From Otis tarda (Eukaryota; Chordata; Aves; Otidiformes; Otididae), in contig CM048552.1 in NCBI GenBank assembly GCA_026413225.1, forward strand, positions 210,813,553-210,877,552: a stretch of 64,000 nt of DNA. Direction: 5' to 3'. Below the pieces are notes generated by a model. That model saw nothing but the letters and a program-made list of their open reading frames with translations. It did no database searches and was not told the origin of the DNA. A program made the translations under genes and the position numbers. Of the stretch, positions 1 to 12,074 are shown piece after piece. The first letter of the stretch is position 1; every line of letters begins with the position of its first letter.

Positions 1-3000
1 GCCTCGGTGGAACCCTTAGTAAGTGAATAGCTATTTTAGGAGATATGTCTCATGCTTCTAGTCTGTGTAAATCTGAATCTCACTTCTAGCCACGAACAAA
101 GCATTTTCTTGATACCTTACATCCACATTGCAAACCCTTCTTGAAATCTTCTCATACTTTGATCAGCCAAAACCTATGTATAAGCATAAGCTATTTACCC
201 TGCTCTGACAATTAGGGTCAAAGGTGGCTTCCTGGACTAGCAAATCTAACTCAGGTAGTAAAATAATATAATAACAAAAAAAAAAAGACCATTACTTTAA
301 TGAGTTTAAAACAGGTAGGAGTACCTGCCTGCCTAAAGCTGCTGGCTGGACCGCAATGTGATCATAGAGTAATGGTGGCTGGCTCCCATACGTAGGTAGA
401 CGGACAGCTCTCAGGACGTCCCCTGTGGTTGTCAGCCAGTGCAAAACTTTGGAACATTTTTGCCATTTCTGTATCATCTGTGGTATTTGTAGAAGTTGGG
501 TTGAATTTATGTAGTGGCCCTTCGTAGTGGAGACATGATGGTAGCAAAGAAAGAAGATGAGCCATCAGCATTATCCTTGTACTTCTCCCTGTGCTGAAAT
601 ATGTCATTTTCAGGGTTGTTTCTGTAGAGTAGTCTCTTGTTCTTTTCATCACAGGATGCAACCTAAATCCACTGAAATAAGTGCGTGCTCCATTGACCCC
701 CGATGCATTTTGGATCAGGCCGTGAGCCCAAGCTGATTTTGTGTGTGTTCTTTCCTTCTGCAAAGGCAACAGGAGTTCCTCTCTGTCCTCTCAAAATGAC
801 ATGCAAGCATTAAGTAGATACACTACTGTTAACAATAAACATTTTGGAGTGCACTGAAGACTGAATATGTTAAGGACCGTTCCCTGGACTACTTTGCAAT
901 GCATTCAACTTTTGGTGTTTTAAGAACTCTGATTCCAAGAATACCTTCGTTTTCACGTGGTTCAACTGACTAATGAGTAGATACTGTTAATACTGCAAGT
1001 TCGTGTGTGTGGCAGTTCATTAGTCAAATTTAAGAGGCCTCTGCAGAAGTATCGTATGCTATGTTGTTATAAAATATAGGAAATGCGTAAAACTATGTGA
1101 CTAATAAGAATGAGGAGCCTTCTCCTTTGGCTGTCTCACAATTATGACTTTTTACAATATCTCATATCAGCATATTAAATAGAAAACACACATCTATGAG
1201 ACGAAACAGTTTCTATGAAGGGTAACCAAATATAGATGATTCACATAAGCTTTACAAAAACGTTTCTCTGATGCTCTGTTATTTTGACATTCTATGGGAT
1301 TAACATACAAAATTATAATTTTATACCTTCTTAATACTGCATGCACTTGTACAGGTTACACAGTCTAAATCACCTCTTTGCATAATTTTGAATGTAGCAT
1401 GAGCCTGAATGCGCTGCAGTAATTGGGAGAAAGCCAGTCTGAAGCGAGTTTGAAGGCACCGACTGCAGTGAAGTTGCTGCTCTGAGACCCAGAAAATCCA
1501 GTTCCATCTTCTGGGTTTTGTTACATGATTTTGAACAAGTCCCATAATCCCTTTGGGCTAGTAAGATGGTAATTGTATTTCTTTTTGTTGTTTGTCTGAC
1601 AAGCTGTCTAGCCTGATGAGACTCTAAGCTTTTCTGGGTAGGATGCTGAAGTGCTCCTGGAGTTTATGAGAAAGAAAAATAAATTGTCTTACAGTTTGGA
1701 TAAACATTATAAACTGTTATCTAATTCTCTACATTAATCAGGAGCTTGTGATAGAGCTGTATTCAGTAAAATAAAATAGTAAAATTTTCCACTGAAGTTC
1801 CTATGAAGCCAGGGAAACTTTTGGAATACACTTTGTATTAAAATCTTTACCACCCACCTGTCACTCACATAAAGCATATAATTTTGACAAATTATGCAAA
1901 AAAAAAGCCTAATTACATTTTAATTTTATAATCCTTACTTAGTTAAACTAGTGACATATGCAAATTACCTGCTGAAACCTGAATTACTTCTTTCAAAGGA
2001 TAAATAAATGCCCTTTACTATTTTCAAATATTATTAAAATAACTTCTTGATTGACAAATAAGAAGTCAGCTTTGGGATGTAATATCACTTTAATAAAAGT
2101 GAATTCATGTACCTAGACATAAATGTCCAAAATTTCACAGCATAGAGAAAAAATTAGGAGATTGGATCTTTTTTTTCTGAAAAACTTGCTGGAACTCAAT
2201 TGAGAGTCTTATAGATTGGGAATCTTATGACAATTGACTTCCTTATAGCATTGCTTATGTTTTTTCTTGTTTTCCATCCAGCAACAATATAGGAACATGA
2301 TTATAAATCTGCACCCAGGCCTGCCCTTTAAAAGAATTACTCTCAAGTGAATAAGAAGAATTATGGGTATGACCTTTAAAAGATAGCATATGACCAATTA
2401 GGGAGAGATTTTCTAATGTTCCCAAGAGCAAGAACAACTGTGCAGAGAGTTGGAGCCTGGAAATAAAAAAAAAAATATTAACTAGAGTCTTTGATAGGGC
2501 CAGGACAATTTTAAAGGAATGGCTATTCAGAGATGGGGGATGTCAGCATTAATTAAATCTAGAGAAAGGTCAGGCAAAATTATTTTTCATTGTTATTTAA
2601 AAATAATAATTAAAAAAGCATATTGAAGGAGGATATCATTACTGTGGCCGGTACTTAAGACACGGTATCATGAGTGGGATGACTGAATCATTACTGGAGG
2701 TTTCTGATTATGGACCAAGCAAGCTCCCACTTGGATCTTGATTTAGATTTGCAAGTATGATGCATAGTGGTATTGCTATATACACCTTTTTTTGAAAACT
2801 ATTGCATCTACCCCTGTGAACCTCCACTGCCCTTAAGAATGCTTCAGAGCTTTCAAAAATTTTGTTTAGTTCTTGAACCAGACACAAGCTGAAGTGTTTT
2901 TCTTTGCCTTCCTTAGATGCTGACACCACACTTTTAGTACATTTTACCAGGTATAGCCCAAAAATTCTTATTTGAGTCAGATAATCTCACAAAAGCTTAG

Positions 3001-4473
3001 ATATTTATCTGTGGTGTGGATTCTACTTTAACTGTTAAGTTGGAGAAAATTCTGGCTCAGTAGATGATGAGTCTTCATCAGTACTTATCTTCCTTGCTCC
3101 CCAGATCATTTCAATTTAACAGAAAAATTTCAACAGTCCTTGGAACAGAAGCAGACTCTCAAAACTCTCTCTGATCTCAAAAGACTTTTATAACTATTCA
3201 GCTGCTGAGTCCCTCTCCCTCTATCTTTCTGGCCACTTGAATTCTTCATTCCCTTCTGCTCAGGAGCAGGAGTTCAGCAGGAAAGAATGGAAACTTCCCT
3301 GCTCTAAGCCAAATCTCTGGTTTGCTGATTCATGAATTCTCCTGCAAATTGTTTTTAAATGCCTGGAGGCTTTGACTGGTTGAACCTACACCTCCTGTGT
3401 TCTGGTTAAGCAACCTGAGGGCAGAGAGGGCAACATCACCATCATCCTGGAAAGAAAACAGATACATCTGTGTTTTATGGGAGATCTGATGATACTAAGG
3501 TACTTTCAGAAATCTCTTGCTGGATTGGGCCTTTTGGAAACCTGAGCCGTTTAAAAATGTTAAAATGTCCTTGAAAGCACTAGATAGTGTCTACCACACT
3601 TCAGAATTCAAGCACTTTTGAAAACTGATAGTTTTTCGTTTCATCTACAGCTGAGTTATACTCTGGGATAGGGACAAAGGCCTGGCCAAATAATTCCGCT
3701 AGATTTCTATTTACATGTGTGTCCACTAAACTGAGTGGCCTGAAGAAGATATTTTCCTAAGAATGTGTTTGCTTAAGACAATCGGGTCTTGGTGACTGAT
3801 CTGCATCTGGCACATTCAGCATAGCCAAAGCCATGTTGCAAACCAACAGCACAATTTTATTCAGTGCTTGATCATTAGAGGTACTAGAGACAGAGAATAT
3901 GAATTGAGGCTGTCAGTGTAATCTGTGCCAGAGACAAGAGGCAAAGCTAGGTATTGACAGGGCAATCACAAAATGGACCGAGAACAGGTGGGAACACCAA
4001 TTAATATGTTTTGTAGGCACTTTTGCAATCGACTGCGGTCCGGTATGCTAATCCTTGCCACTAGCTCCAACTGCAAGTGCCAGTTCTTACCAGCTGGGGA
4101 TTAAAATATTAATCTAAATTTCTCTCTGAAACCATCTGCCTTTTCCCTTCACTATAGAGGAGCAAAGGATCTCATATACAGAGGGGTGTATGTAAGAAAC
4201 TGCATACATTAGCATGGTGTCCATAAGCAGTTCTGTTTCCCTTTAATAAAATATATTGACAGAAAGAGTGGACTTATGGTGACCATTTCTTCCTACATCT
4301 GCCCTGTTCCCCTCCACAGATCACCTCGGCCTAAACCATTCCTGCCAGAAATACAGCTAATCTCCTTCCACAGTATTCACTGACAGACATTTGGTGGTCC
4401 TTCAATTAGACTACTTCAGTGACTTAACAATAGTTGTGATGCAATGATATATAGGCACATAAAATAAAACAAC
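1..4473. other. AT-rich unique intergenic sequence
   Basis: I recognise no gene, RNA or transposon here. The longest open frame (362-769, minus strand, 135 codons) has no recognisable domain or signal peptide, and a frame of that length is expected about once by chance in this much AT-rich DNA. Short A-runs (about 279-290, 2467-2476) are the only simple repeats. The stretch may be intergenic or intronic; nothing in it separates the two. Confidence 0.6.
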
Positions 4474-4598
4474 ATAAAAATAAAAATAAAATAAAATAAA
4501 ATAAAATAAAATAAAATAAAATAAAATAAAATAAAATAAAACAAAATAAAATAAAATAAAATAAAACAAAATAAAATAAAATAAAATAAAATAAAATA
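4474..4598. repeat. AAAAT pentanucleotide microsatellite
   Basis: About 125 bp of tandem ATAAA units, with two single-base interruptions (ACAAA for ATAAA) and slightly irregular units at the left edge. Read on the minus strand it gives an apparent 66-residue protein of repeated FYFIL units, which is an artefact of the 5-bp period. The long, nearly pure array is likely polymorphic in length. Confidence 0.95.
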
Positions 4599-7559
4599 AT
4601 TTAGTTGTCATTGACTATTGACTATTTCACCTACTGGCTCTACTGTGAATTTCTTAGACTGAATAACAAGTTTGTCACTCTATACTATATGTTATACGTT
4701 CTTTTCTTTACAGCAAACAATTCCAAAACTCCTAACATCTTGTAAAAACCACATTTAACCTCTGACAAGCTGGTTTTTACCATTCCACTTAAGTAACAAG
4801 ATAAAAACTAAAAAATGGAGGTAAATTTATACTGCTTTGATTATGTGAAACTCACAACTCAAGTGATGCAAAAGTCAATTAATCTAATGCCACCTCCAAG
4901 AAGATAGATAAAAATTTTAAAATGTCCCTTGAACATTGTAGCAGTATTTAATAGTGCCAATACTAAAAAACAGAGCCAGTGTTTATTTCTTTTAAGATAC
5001 AGCTGTCTTTAAGAAAGTCTCTAAAAGCTTATGTAGGCATCTAAATATGGTTTATGGGGCCAATAGGATGAAAAATGTTAGATTATATGATTATTCTGGT
5101 TTCAAAACCTATTTTTGAAACTGCTGAGTATTGTTTCCACTGACTTTTGTGGAAGTTCCTGGGTGTCTGGCATTTTATGAAGCAGATCACTGTGAAGATT
5201 TGAACAGTTAAACACATGGGAGCCAGGTTTTATTGGTAATGGTGAAAATATGAGTACACATAATGTCTAATCTTATTATCAGCAGCATGCTTTGCAGTAA
5301 CAAATAACTCAGCTTCTCTTCTAAGGAGAGCTAGTCACTATGGCAAGCTGTGCACAAAAATTAAGCACTGATAATGTAATTTTCTGTTCTCTAAGGAGCT
5401 TACAGTGCACTAGATTGTGGGATCTCAAGTAAACTGTTACAGAGTAAGAAAGGAAATGTAATACCTCATGAATCAAACGAAAGAAAAATAGACAATTAGT
5501 ACTTTGAAAATTATATCTGATGTATATTTTTAATTTTGATTTTTAATCTTTGATTTCATTGACAAATATTCTCAACACCTACTGTCAGCAGCTTGTCTGC
5601 TGTCATATACATCTGTTAAACCTTACGGGTAGCCTGACCCCATGATAAGTACTGCAATGTAAAGCATCACACTGCTCGTTGGCTCTGGCTGCACAGACGA
5701 TATTCTTCCATACTGTTAAACCTATTAAGAGCTTATTGTTACAGCCAATTTCCAGGGCATTGTCTTAGCTCATACCTGTCACCTAATGCTAAAGATTATC
5801 AGATTCAAGTCAACATTGATGCAACTCTAGTATGCAAACAACAGTTTCAGTGCTTTTGGGGATAGAGGCAGGCACAGTGTCGTATTACGTTCACTGAGGA
5901 TCTAACTTAACAAGGCACAGATCACTCTGCAGCTACCAGGGGTTGCAAGGCTCTGGCAGGGCAGTTGGGCAGAAAGGGAACCCAAGAGACAGAAGACTGC
6001 CCTGTTGGAAGGCTGCCTCTCGATATAGGCAGGGACATGGGTGAAATGTTAGCAGAATGTCATCAAGCTTGGACAATCCAATAAAATGAAAGGCATAAAT
6101 TTGTACAACATCTTTGTAGGTAAAAGGCTAGAGTATATACAGATGTGCATATGCAATTTTCCAACAAGGAACAAGGTCAAAGAGGAGTGAAAAAAAACCC
6201 CAAAATTTTGGAAAATAAAGCAAGAATTTATAGTTCTTGTTTTTCTTTGAAATTCCATGGTGTTGATCCATCTCACTAACCTTTAGGCATCTGGATGGGA
6301 AAAGAGCTGTCTCTGCAAGTGAGAGAGAGAGAGAAGAAAGGAGCTAGATGTCTTCAGAGGGAGTTTCAACCCACCTATGATCTTACCTGGGCCTGAACTG
6401 GTCTGTCTTTACCCTTCACTGCATTAAGAGCGACACTGTTCCTAGTGTCAGCACTTCATACCAAGTGAGATGAATCTGGACAACTCTGTTCAAATCCTCT
6501 GCTGAGTCAAGAGAGAAGGTGTTGCCTCACCAGTTCTGTGTGGATAAATAGCAGTGCCAGAAGAAAAGTGTTTTCCTAGAGATTTCTGAAGACGTTTGGG
6601 AGAACATCCCACCTGACACCATCACCAAGCACTGACTAGGCATTTTACTTTTCCATCTTTTCCCACAGTTGGTGTATCTATATAGCAGTCGTGTTTCAAT
6701 GCTACTTTATCCATTTATTCTCTTACAGAACCATGTTGACCTTTTAGAAGAGAATTCTACAGTATCTTACTTCTCGATAGGTATACAAATGTTTGTATAC
6801 ATAGCCACTTAGTTGTAAGTTAGTCATATCTGGCTACAAAGAGTGTTCTTTGGAAACAAAACAAGAAAAAGCACTGATCTACCTAAGAGAATCTTGATAT
6901 TAGTATTTTAATGTACTAACCCATTGTTTCGTCGGTGCTAAGAAGTAAAATTTAATTTTTTTTAGTACATTAGGTGACAGATTCTTAGAGGACACAAAGC
7001 TAGCTATGCCTCTGTAGATCTATGCTGACTTCTGTGAGCTAATGGGTGACCTGGCATTGATGTTTCTCTTTCAGTCCATTAAGCGTCTCGCTATTTGCAC
7101 TAGTACCACTGACAGTTGCAACAATTTAGAAAAGAGCTTTCCCAGACCTTAACATGACCTTTCCATTTTGAATCCAGATGCACTGACACAGATCTTAAAA
7201 TGAGACAGTTTTGATGTTTTACATTTTTCATGTTCCATTCTTGAAGTGAACACCTTGTTTGGTGTCTTCATCTGCAAACTTTCATCCAGTACCAAAGGTT
7301 GACGTGTCTAGACAGGTTTGTGCAGCCCATTTCTTGATCTTTTTTTCTTGCAAGTAACAAATATGAAGCAGGACCGTGGGAGTAGCTCAGGATATTATCC
7401 TACATCAGTCAGTGTAGCTCTGCTTTTCACAATGATCATGCACGTAGATCTTTCATAGAAACATCTTCAACTCTTAATAAAGAGGATGTATGTTGTCATT
7501 GGTTGAGAGTGGTTGCATTTGCAGTTTCTTACCGGCCATCATATTTTACTGTCCAAGAA
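4599..7559. other. AT-rich unique intergenic sequence
   Basis: No gene, RNA or transposon recognised. There is a short GA run at about 6323-6334 and an inverted repeat at 6781-6800, listed separately. Open frames here are under 80 codons and have no family features. Confidence 0.6.
6781..6800. repeat. Inverted repeat, 9-bp arms
   Basis: GTATACAAA is followed after 2 bp by its exact reverse complement TTTGTATAC. It is AT-rich and could form a small cruciform or bind a dimeric factor. It could also be a chance occurrence in AT-rich DNA. Confidence 0.6.
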
Positions 7560-7830
7560 ACTTCCCAATAAACCTTCCAGCTCATCGGCATGAATTATGA
7601 ATGTAGCAGAAGTGTTGATTTTAAAATGCATGTCAACACTTTAACATCTGAACATCTATGTAAATGCAAGCTTTTAGCAGAATTTCAATTTAACAAATTA
7701 CAGTTTGTGACTCTAATTTATGAGAACTATGAAAATACCTACAATTTTTATAGCTGCTCCCGCTTAAATTAATCACAAATTACTAATTATGCCTTTTTCA
7801 GCTGCAGGATATGCAAATTTAGTTGCATAA
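7560..7830. other. Candidate conserved noncoding element
   Basis: The texture resembles a vertebrate conserved noncoding element. It is free of repeats and dense in TAAT/ATTA homeodomain-type cores (for example TTAAATTAATCAC and ACTAATTATGC near 7765-7792), with an octamer-like ATGCAAAT-type site (TATGCAAATTTAG near 7810) and few simple runs. This is a judgement of style only; no alignment was possible. Alternatively it is ordinary AT-rich DNA. Confidence 0.25.
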
Positions 7831-8714
7831 AGAAAGGAAGCATTCAAGAATAGATTGATTTTATAAACATTGTGCAGTATCGTTTCTGAACAGTAGAGTG
7901 CAGCCTTTTAACCTGCTACAGACCTAACCAGTCCACATCTGTTTTGTTTGCATTAAAATTCAAAATATGAAGGCGAAATTATATATAAAATATAAAGTAT
8001 ATTCTTCCTCAGAGAATAATTCCTATTCCCATCACAAACTGAACACAGTACACATCTGTACACAACTGCAAAGCAAACACAAGTCAGAAATCTGAAAATA
8101 TTCTAAAGGACGGGCTAATTTGTCATACTGCAGCTCCAACACACCAAGTGAGGAGGAAGTCTGAGAGACTTTTTACTTACCTAGAGCCCAACCAATCTTC
8201 TGATGTCAACAGAAATACTGGCTACAACAGGATTTCTGCAGCCGAATAGACTCTGCCCTAGAGGTAAGCAGAACCAAGAAAGGCCTGTTTTTGCCAACTG
8301 CATTCGGGAACTGAACCCCTGATATATTTACAGTGGCTCGTCTTGCACATTCATTCTCCTTTCCTAACTTTCCCACAGTTACTGTGTTGGATGTAAATAC
8401 AGATTTCTTAAGTTTAAAAAAAAAAAGAAGATTTATCTATTTTTTAAAAAATAATCATTTTTGTGTTGCTGGTCACAAATTTTGTTTTGTGCTTCTTGTA
8501 AGGAAGGAAGTTGTGTTTCCTACAACTACAGAAGAACTAAAGCTTTAGGGTTCCTTCTTTTTTTTTTAAGGCAATTTGGTTTTGGCTGGTTTTGTGGTTC
8601 TTTGGTGGATAGCCATTCTTTTTACGCTTACAGTTCCTTCAACTCAACCCTTCTCAGATTTTATCTCCCATACTTTCCACACTTTGAGGCTCTATAATAC
8701 AAGACAGATATTAA
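7831..8714. other. AT-rich intergenic sequence
   Basis: No gene recognised. It contains an A-run (about 8418-8427) and T-runs near 8559-8568. Two short overlapping frames (8333-8697) have no recognisable domain. Confidence 0.55.
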
Positions 8715-8990
8715 CATATTGGACAGAGTCCAGCCAAGGACAACCAACCTAGCCAGCATGTGGAAGGATAGGCTGAGCACTGGGTTTTTGAGGCTGGAGA
8801 AGAGAAGGAAAAGAGGAATCTTCTTGCTGTCTACAGCTTCCTACTGGGAGAGCATGTAGAGACAAAAAAAACCCCAGACTCTTCTTAGAGGTGAACAAGG
8901 AAAAAACTGGAGGCATCATCCACAAGTTGCAGTAAGGCAGAATCCAATTAGATATAAGAAAAAAAAAGTCACCATTTCAGGGTAGTCAAA
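8715..8990 (+). mobile_element. Old CR1 LINE fragment, plus strand
   Basis: The block ggacagagtccagcc...aggataggctgagc...gaggctggagaagagaag follows the CR1 reverse-transcriptase coding line that normally encodes the LERVQR...[16 protein letters not shown] region. It then runs through diverged text corresponding to the end of that domain. Many substitutions and small indels destroy the frame, so this is an old copy, unlike the one at 20.1 kb. The CR1 3' octamer tail is not clear, so both edges are approximate. Confidence 0.7.
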
Positions 8991-10821
8991 AACCATAGTC
9001 TAACTTCAGAGTTATATCCAATGTTGAAGTTGGTCCTTCTTTCATTTAGGTTCCACTAGACAATGCCATTTTCCAAATTAAATTAGTTTATGTTTCTAAG
9101 TCCCGAGTTCCGCAGACATTGTCAAAATCATAGTTAGAAAAAAGTCCTTACCAGACCCAGATTTGTCTGGAGTCATTTGGTGTGATTTTGACTAAAAAAT
9201 TTTGTGGCTAGTTGAAACAAAGCTGGTAATTGAGACTCAGATGGATGATGGGATTCTAATTTGCCACAGAGCTGCAGAGATTAGTGGAATGCTTGGCTGA
9301 AACACACAATGAAAAATAGGATTTTGGGACTCTATTAATAATGTTAGATGCAGAGTAGTTTTATTTATTCACTTACTGAAACAAAGGAACTCATCAGAAG
9401 CATGAGAAGGGAAAACCAGATCCAAAATCATGCTTCAGTATGTTTCACAAGTGGACTAAGATAAAAAACTTCTTTATGAAGTGTTACTTGTACCAAATTT
9501 ATTACATCAGTCACTGCTTGTAGTCTTCTCTCAGCCACCATAGTGATGGAGGTCAAAGAAAGCAACATGAAGCTTTTTGGCTTGTGGTATGAATTTGTTG
9601 TCCAAGGGATGTTGTTGTGTACATTGCACCAAATCACCACCAGAGTTGCATGTGGTGTCCCTGTTATATATCGCCCTAAGACTTGGGGGAATTGCAATCT
9701 GATGATGCAAAACCTGCCCTAAACTAGTACATTTGTTTTCCTTTATTTTGTGCTGTTGTTCTGATGTGAGATTCTTCTGCCACATTGCAACCTCTTCATA
9801 TCACCCTCTAGGGTTTACTCCTCTATACATTGAGTGACAATTCTTTGTAAAATCTATTAGCCAGTGGTACTAGCGTTTAGGATGTTTCTTCTTTCTCTCC
9901 CTCTCTCTTTTATTTTAAAGACTCGCTGTGCTTTAGTTTGTAATTGCTGGAATTGTAAGCAAGTGTTGAAATGCTACATAGTTCATTGCTCATTTTATGC
10001 TTCATAAAATATTTAGATCGTTTCAATGCAATGTAGCCATGAGTCAGCAGGCTGTTACTTTAACACATTTCATGGCATTGAGAGCTTGCATCCTCCAATA
10101 GTTTAGTGGCAAGGAGCGTTGCCAGAATTTATTCTTTAAATGCAGAAGACTTTGAAAATCAAGATACATTACTGTTCCTTTACATACTTCCATTTTCTGC
10201 TCTTCAGTTTTCTCACCATATGCCCACTATCCTCAGTGTTTCTCTGATGGAAACTCTCCATTCCTGAGCTGATGGGTTGACTTCTCTCTCTAACTGACTT
10301 TGAGCACATAAAGAACAACAAATCTCTGTAAAATTATCAGAGTTGAGTTTTGCCCAGTTGTGAGAAGTGATGTCATATCTGGGCTTAAGCAGAAAAGAAA
10401 TATAACCATTTCAAATATCTGCAAAATAGAATTTCTGCTAAGGCATTTCCTTAGCTGCTATCAGTCTATTTGCTGGAATTTTGTTTTGTTTTGTTTTTAT
10501 GAAATGATGAATAATTTTAAGAAAAAGGGGTGGTTTTGTAGTGTCTATTAGTTGCAAAGCCACTGAATTAATTTTATTAAGTTAAGCTTTAGGAAGCTGC
10601 TATAGAAAATGTGGACTTAAGGAGTTACAGTGAAGTATAGCTGGAGGTTAGTGCATGATGTCTCCTAAACCTTCTCAGTCCTTCGGCTACATCACAAGCA
10701 CACAGACATGCATCATTCCTTCTGGGGAATGTTTTGAGGCCCATTTGTTGTGAAAATATTTTTTCACATACACATTTACATTGAAATATTGATTTTTAAG
10801 TTCTTTTTCCTTCTCTCTTGC
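8991..10821. other. Unique intergenic sequence
   Basis: No gene or clear transposon. A pyrimidine-rich run lies at about 9889-9912. Overlapping minus-strand frames of 84-89 codons at 9428-9785 have no recognised features and are probably chance. Confidence 0.55.
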
Positions 10822-10843
10822 AAGCTGTCTTGCAAGACAGCTT
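10822..10843. repeat. Perfect 22-bp palindrome
   Basis: The 11-base arm AAGCTGTCTTG is followed directly, with no spacer, by its exact reverse complement. The overlapping 9-mer TCTTGCAAG also occurs twice, at 10817 and 10828. The bases immediately outside do not extend the symmetry. A perfect palindrome of this length is expected by chance only about once in several megabases at any given site. Confidence 0.95.
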
Positions 10844-11254
10844 AAAAACACCAAACCTTCTAGGTCATTCTTTGTTATCTTTGCAAAATCATTTACATCT
10901 ATGTTGAGGTGTGTTTCAGCAGGCAACATCTGAGTATTGCATATATTTGTATAACCTCTGCTTTGTCATAGAGATGCTGGGGAGCTACTGAAGGGCTACA
11001 GGCTTCCAAGCACCTATAATTTCTAAAGATATCCTACCTACTGAAATCATACAGGTCTTGAAGCACCGAGTAGCACAGAACTTGTGTATCTTTTGAGTCT
11101 CTGAATCTAAGTGGCTTCCTCCAGGTCACAAACTGTAACAGAGATCAGTGAGCCTGTATTCGTCACTTCATGGTCTCCCTCCCCAACAATTGCAGTAGTC
11201 TTTTTACTCTAAACAACAGAAGAGTTTTGTTGGTGTTGCTATTTTGGGTTTGGG
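10844..11254. other. Unique intergenic sequence
   Basis: No gene, RNA or repeat recognised. Confidence 0.5.
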
Positions 11255-11337
11255 CTTTTTTTTGTTTGTTTGGTTTTTTGTTGTTGTCGTTGTTGTTGGT
11301 TGGGTGGTTGTTGTTTGTTTTTTTTTTTTTATTTTCC
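11255..11337. repeat. T/G-rich low-complexity tract
   Basis: Runs of T with interspersed GTTT, GTT and GGTT units, ending in a T-run. A plus-strand frame over it (11170-11409) is Leu/Phe/Val-rich only because of this composition. Its reverse complement resembles the CAAA-type tracts elsewhere in the window. Confidence 0.9.
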
Positions 11338-12011
11338 CCTGTGCCAGACTGTTCTAAATACTTTGTAGCACTGTCTGTAGCTTTTACATTTGATTTTTCA
11401 GGTCAGTAGACAGATTCTCCTCTTAATATTTCATAAATGTTAGCAGTTAGCAAATAAATATCATCATGCCATAGCACTGAAGTGATCTTTCTGCTTCTTG
11501 GCACAGTGTGGTTTGTTGTTTGTTTGTTTTCCGTTTTTTTTTTTCTCAAGAAAAGATCTTAAAGATCTTATTTACAATTTATTGAAAGTAATATGAGCTT
11601 CAATTTCCCCACAAAAAATAGCGTTTTACAAAATATTCATAATAACCTCTGTTTTAAACCGTAACTCGTAAAATCAAGTCTATCATCTCCAAATGTACTT
11701 TTTGTTTATATCCTGATAAAAAGTGAATTACAGCTCCAAAATCAGACAATAACTTAGTTTCATAAAAAATATGACTACTTTGTTTTGTGTGCCTGGTCTG
11801 AAAATAGGTTATAAATATAAGCAGATCGCCTCAATATATTCTGCTAGGTAGCAATGTGGATGAACTTACCTAAATAAATCTAAGGGATAGATAATAAAAA
11901 AGATAACTGTTAAAGTGTAGAGCTGGGAGTAGACCAAGAATCCAAGAGGAGTATCCATGAAAGCTGCTTGAAAGTTCAGATCTGTGGTAGAGTTTCAGGG
12001 ATCCTTAAAAG
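11338..12011. other. AT-rich intergenic sequence
   Basis: Contains a second T/G-rich tract at about 11510-11544 (GTTT units then a T-run). Otherwise nothing recognised. Confidence 0.5.
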
Positions 12012-12074
12012 AAAACAACAACAATCCCTCAAAACAAACAAACAAACAAATAAAAACAAAACAAAAAAAACCCC
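12012..12074. repeat. CAAA-type simple repeat
   Basis: A-rich tract made of AAC and CAAA units ending in A-run then CCCCC. Similar arrays lie at 50174-50201 and 53073-53103, so CAAA/AAAC is a recurrent simple-repeat type in this window. Confidence 0.9.

Noticed and set aside
362-769. Minus-strand frame of 135 codons as a gene
   Set aside because: No domain, signal or splice context; about one frame of this length is expected by chance in 64 kb of AT-rich DNA.
4411-4611. Minus-strand 66-codon frame of FYFIL repeats
   Set aside because: It is the translation of the AAAAT microsatellite, not a protein.
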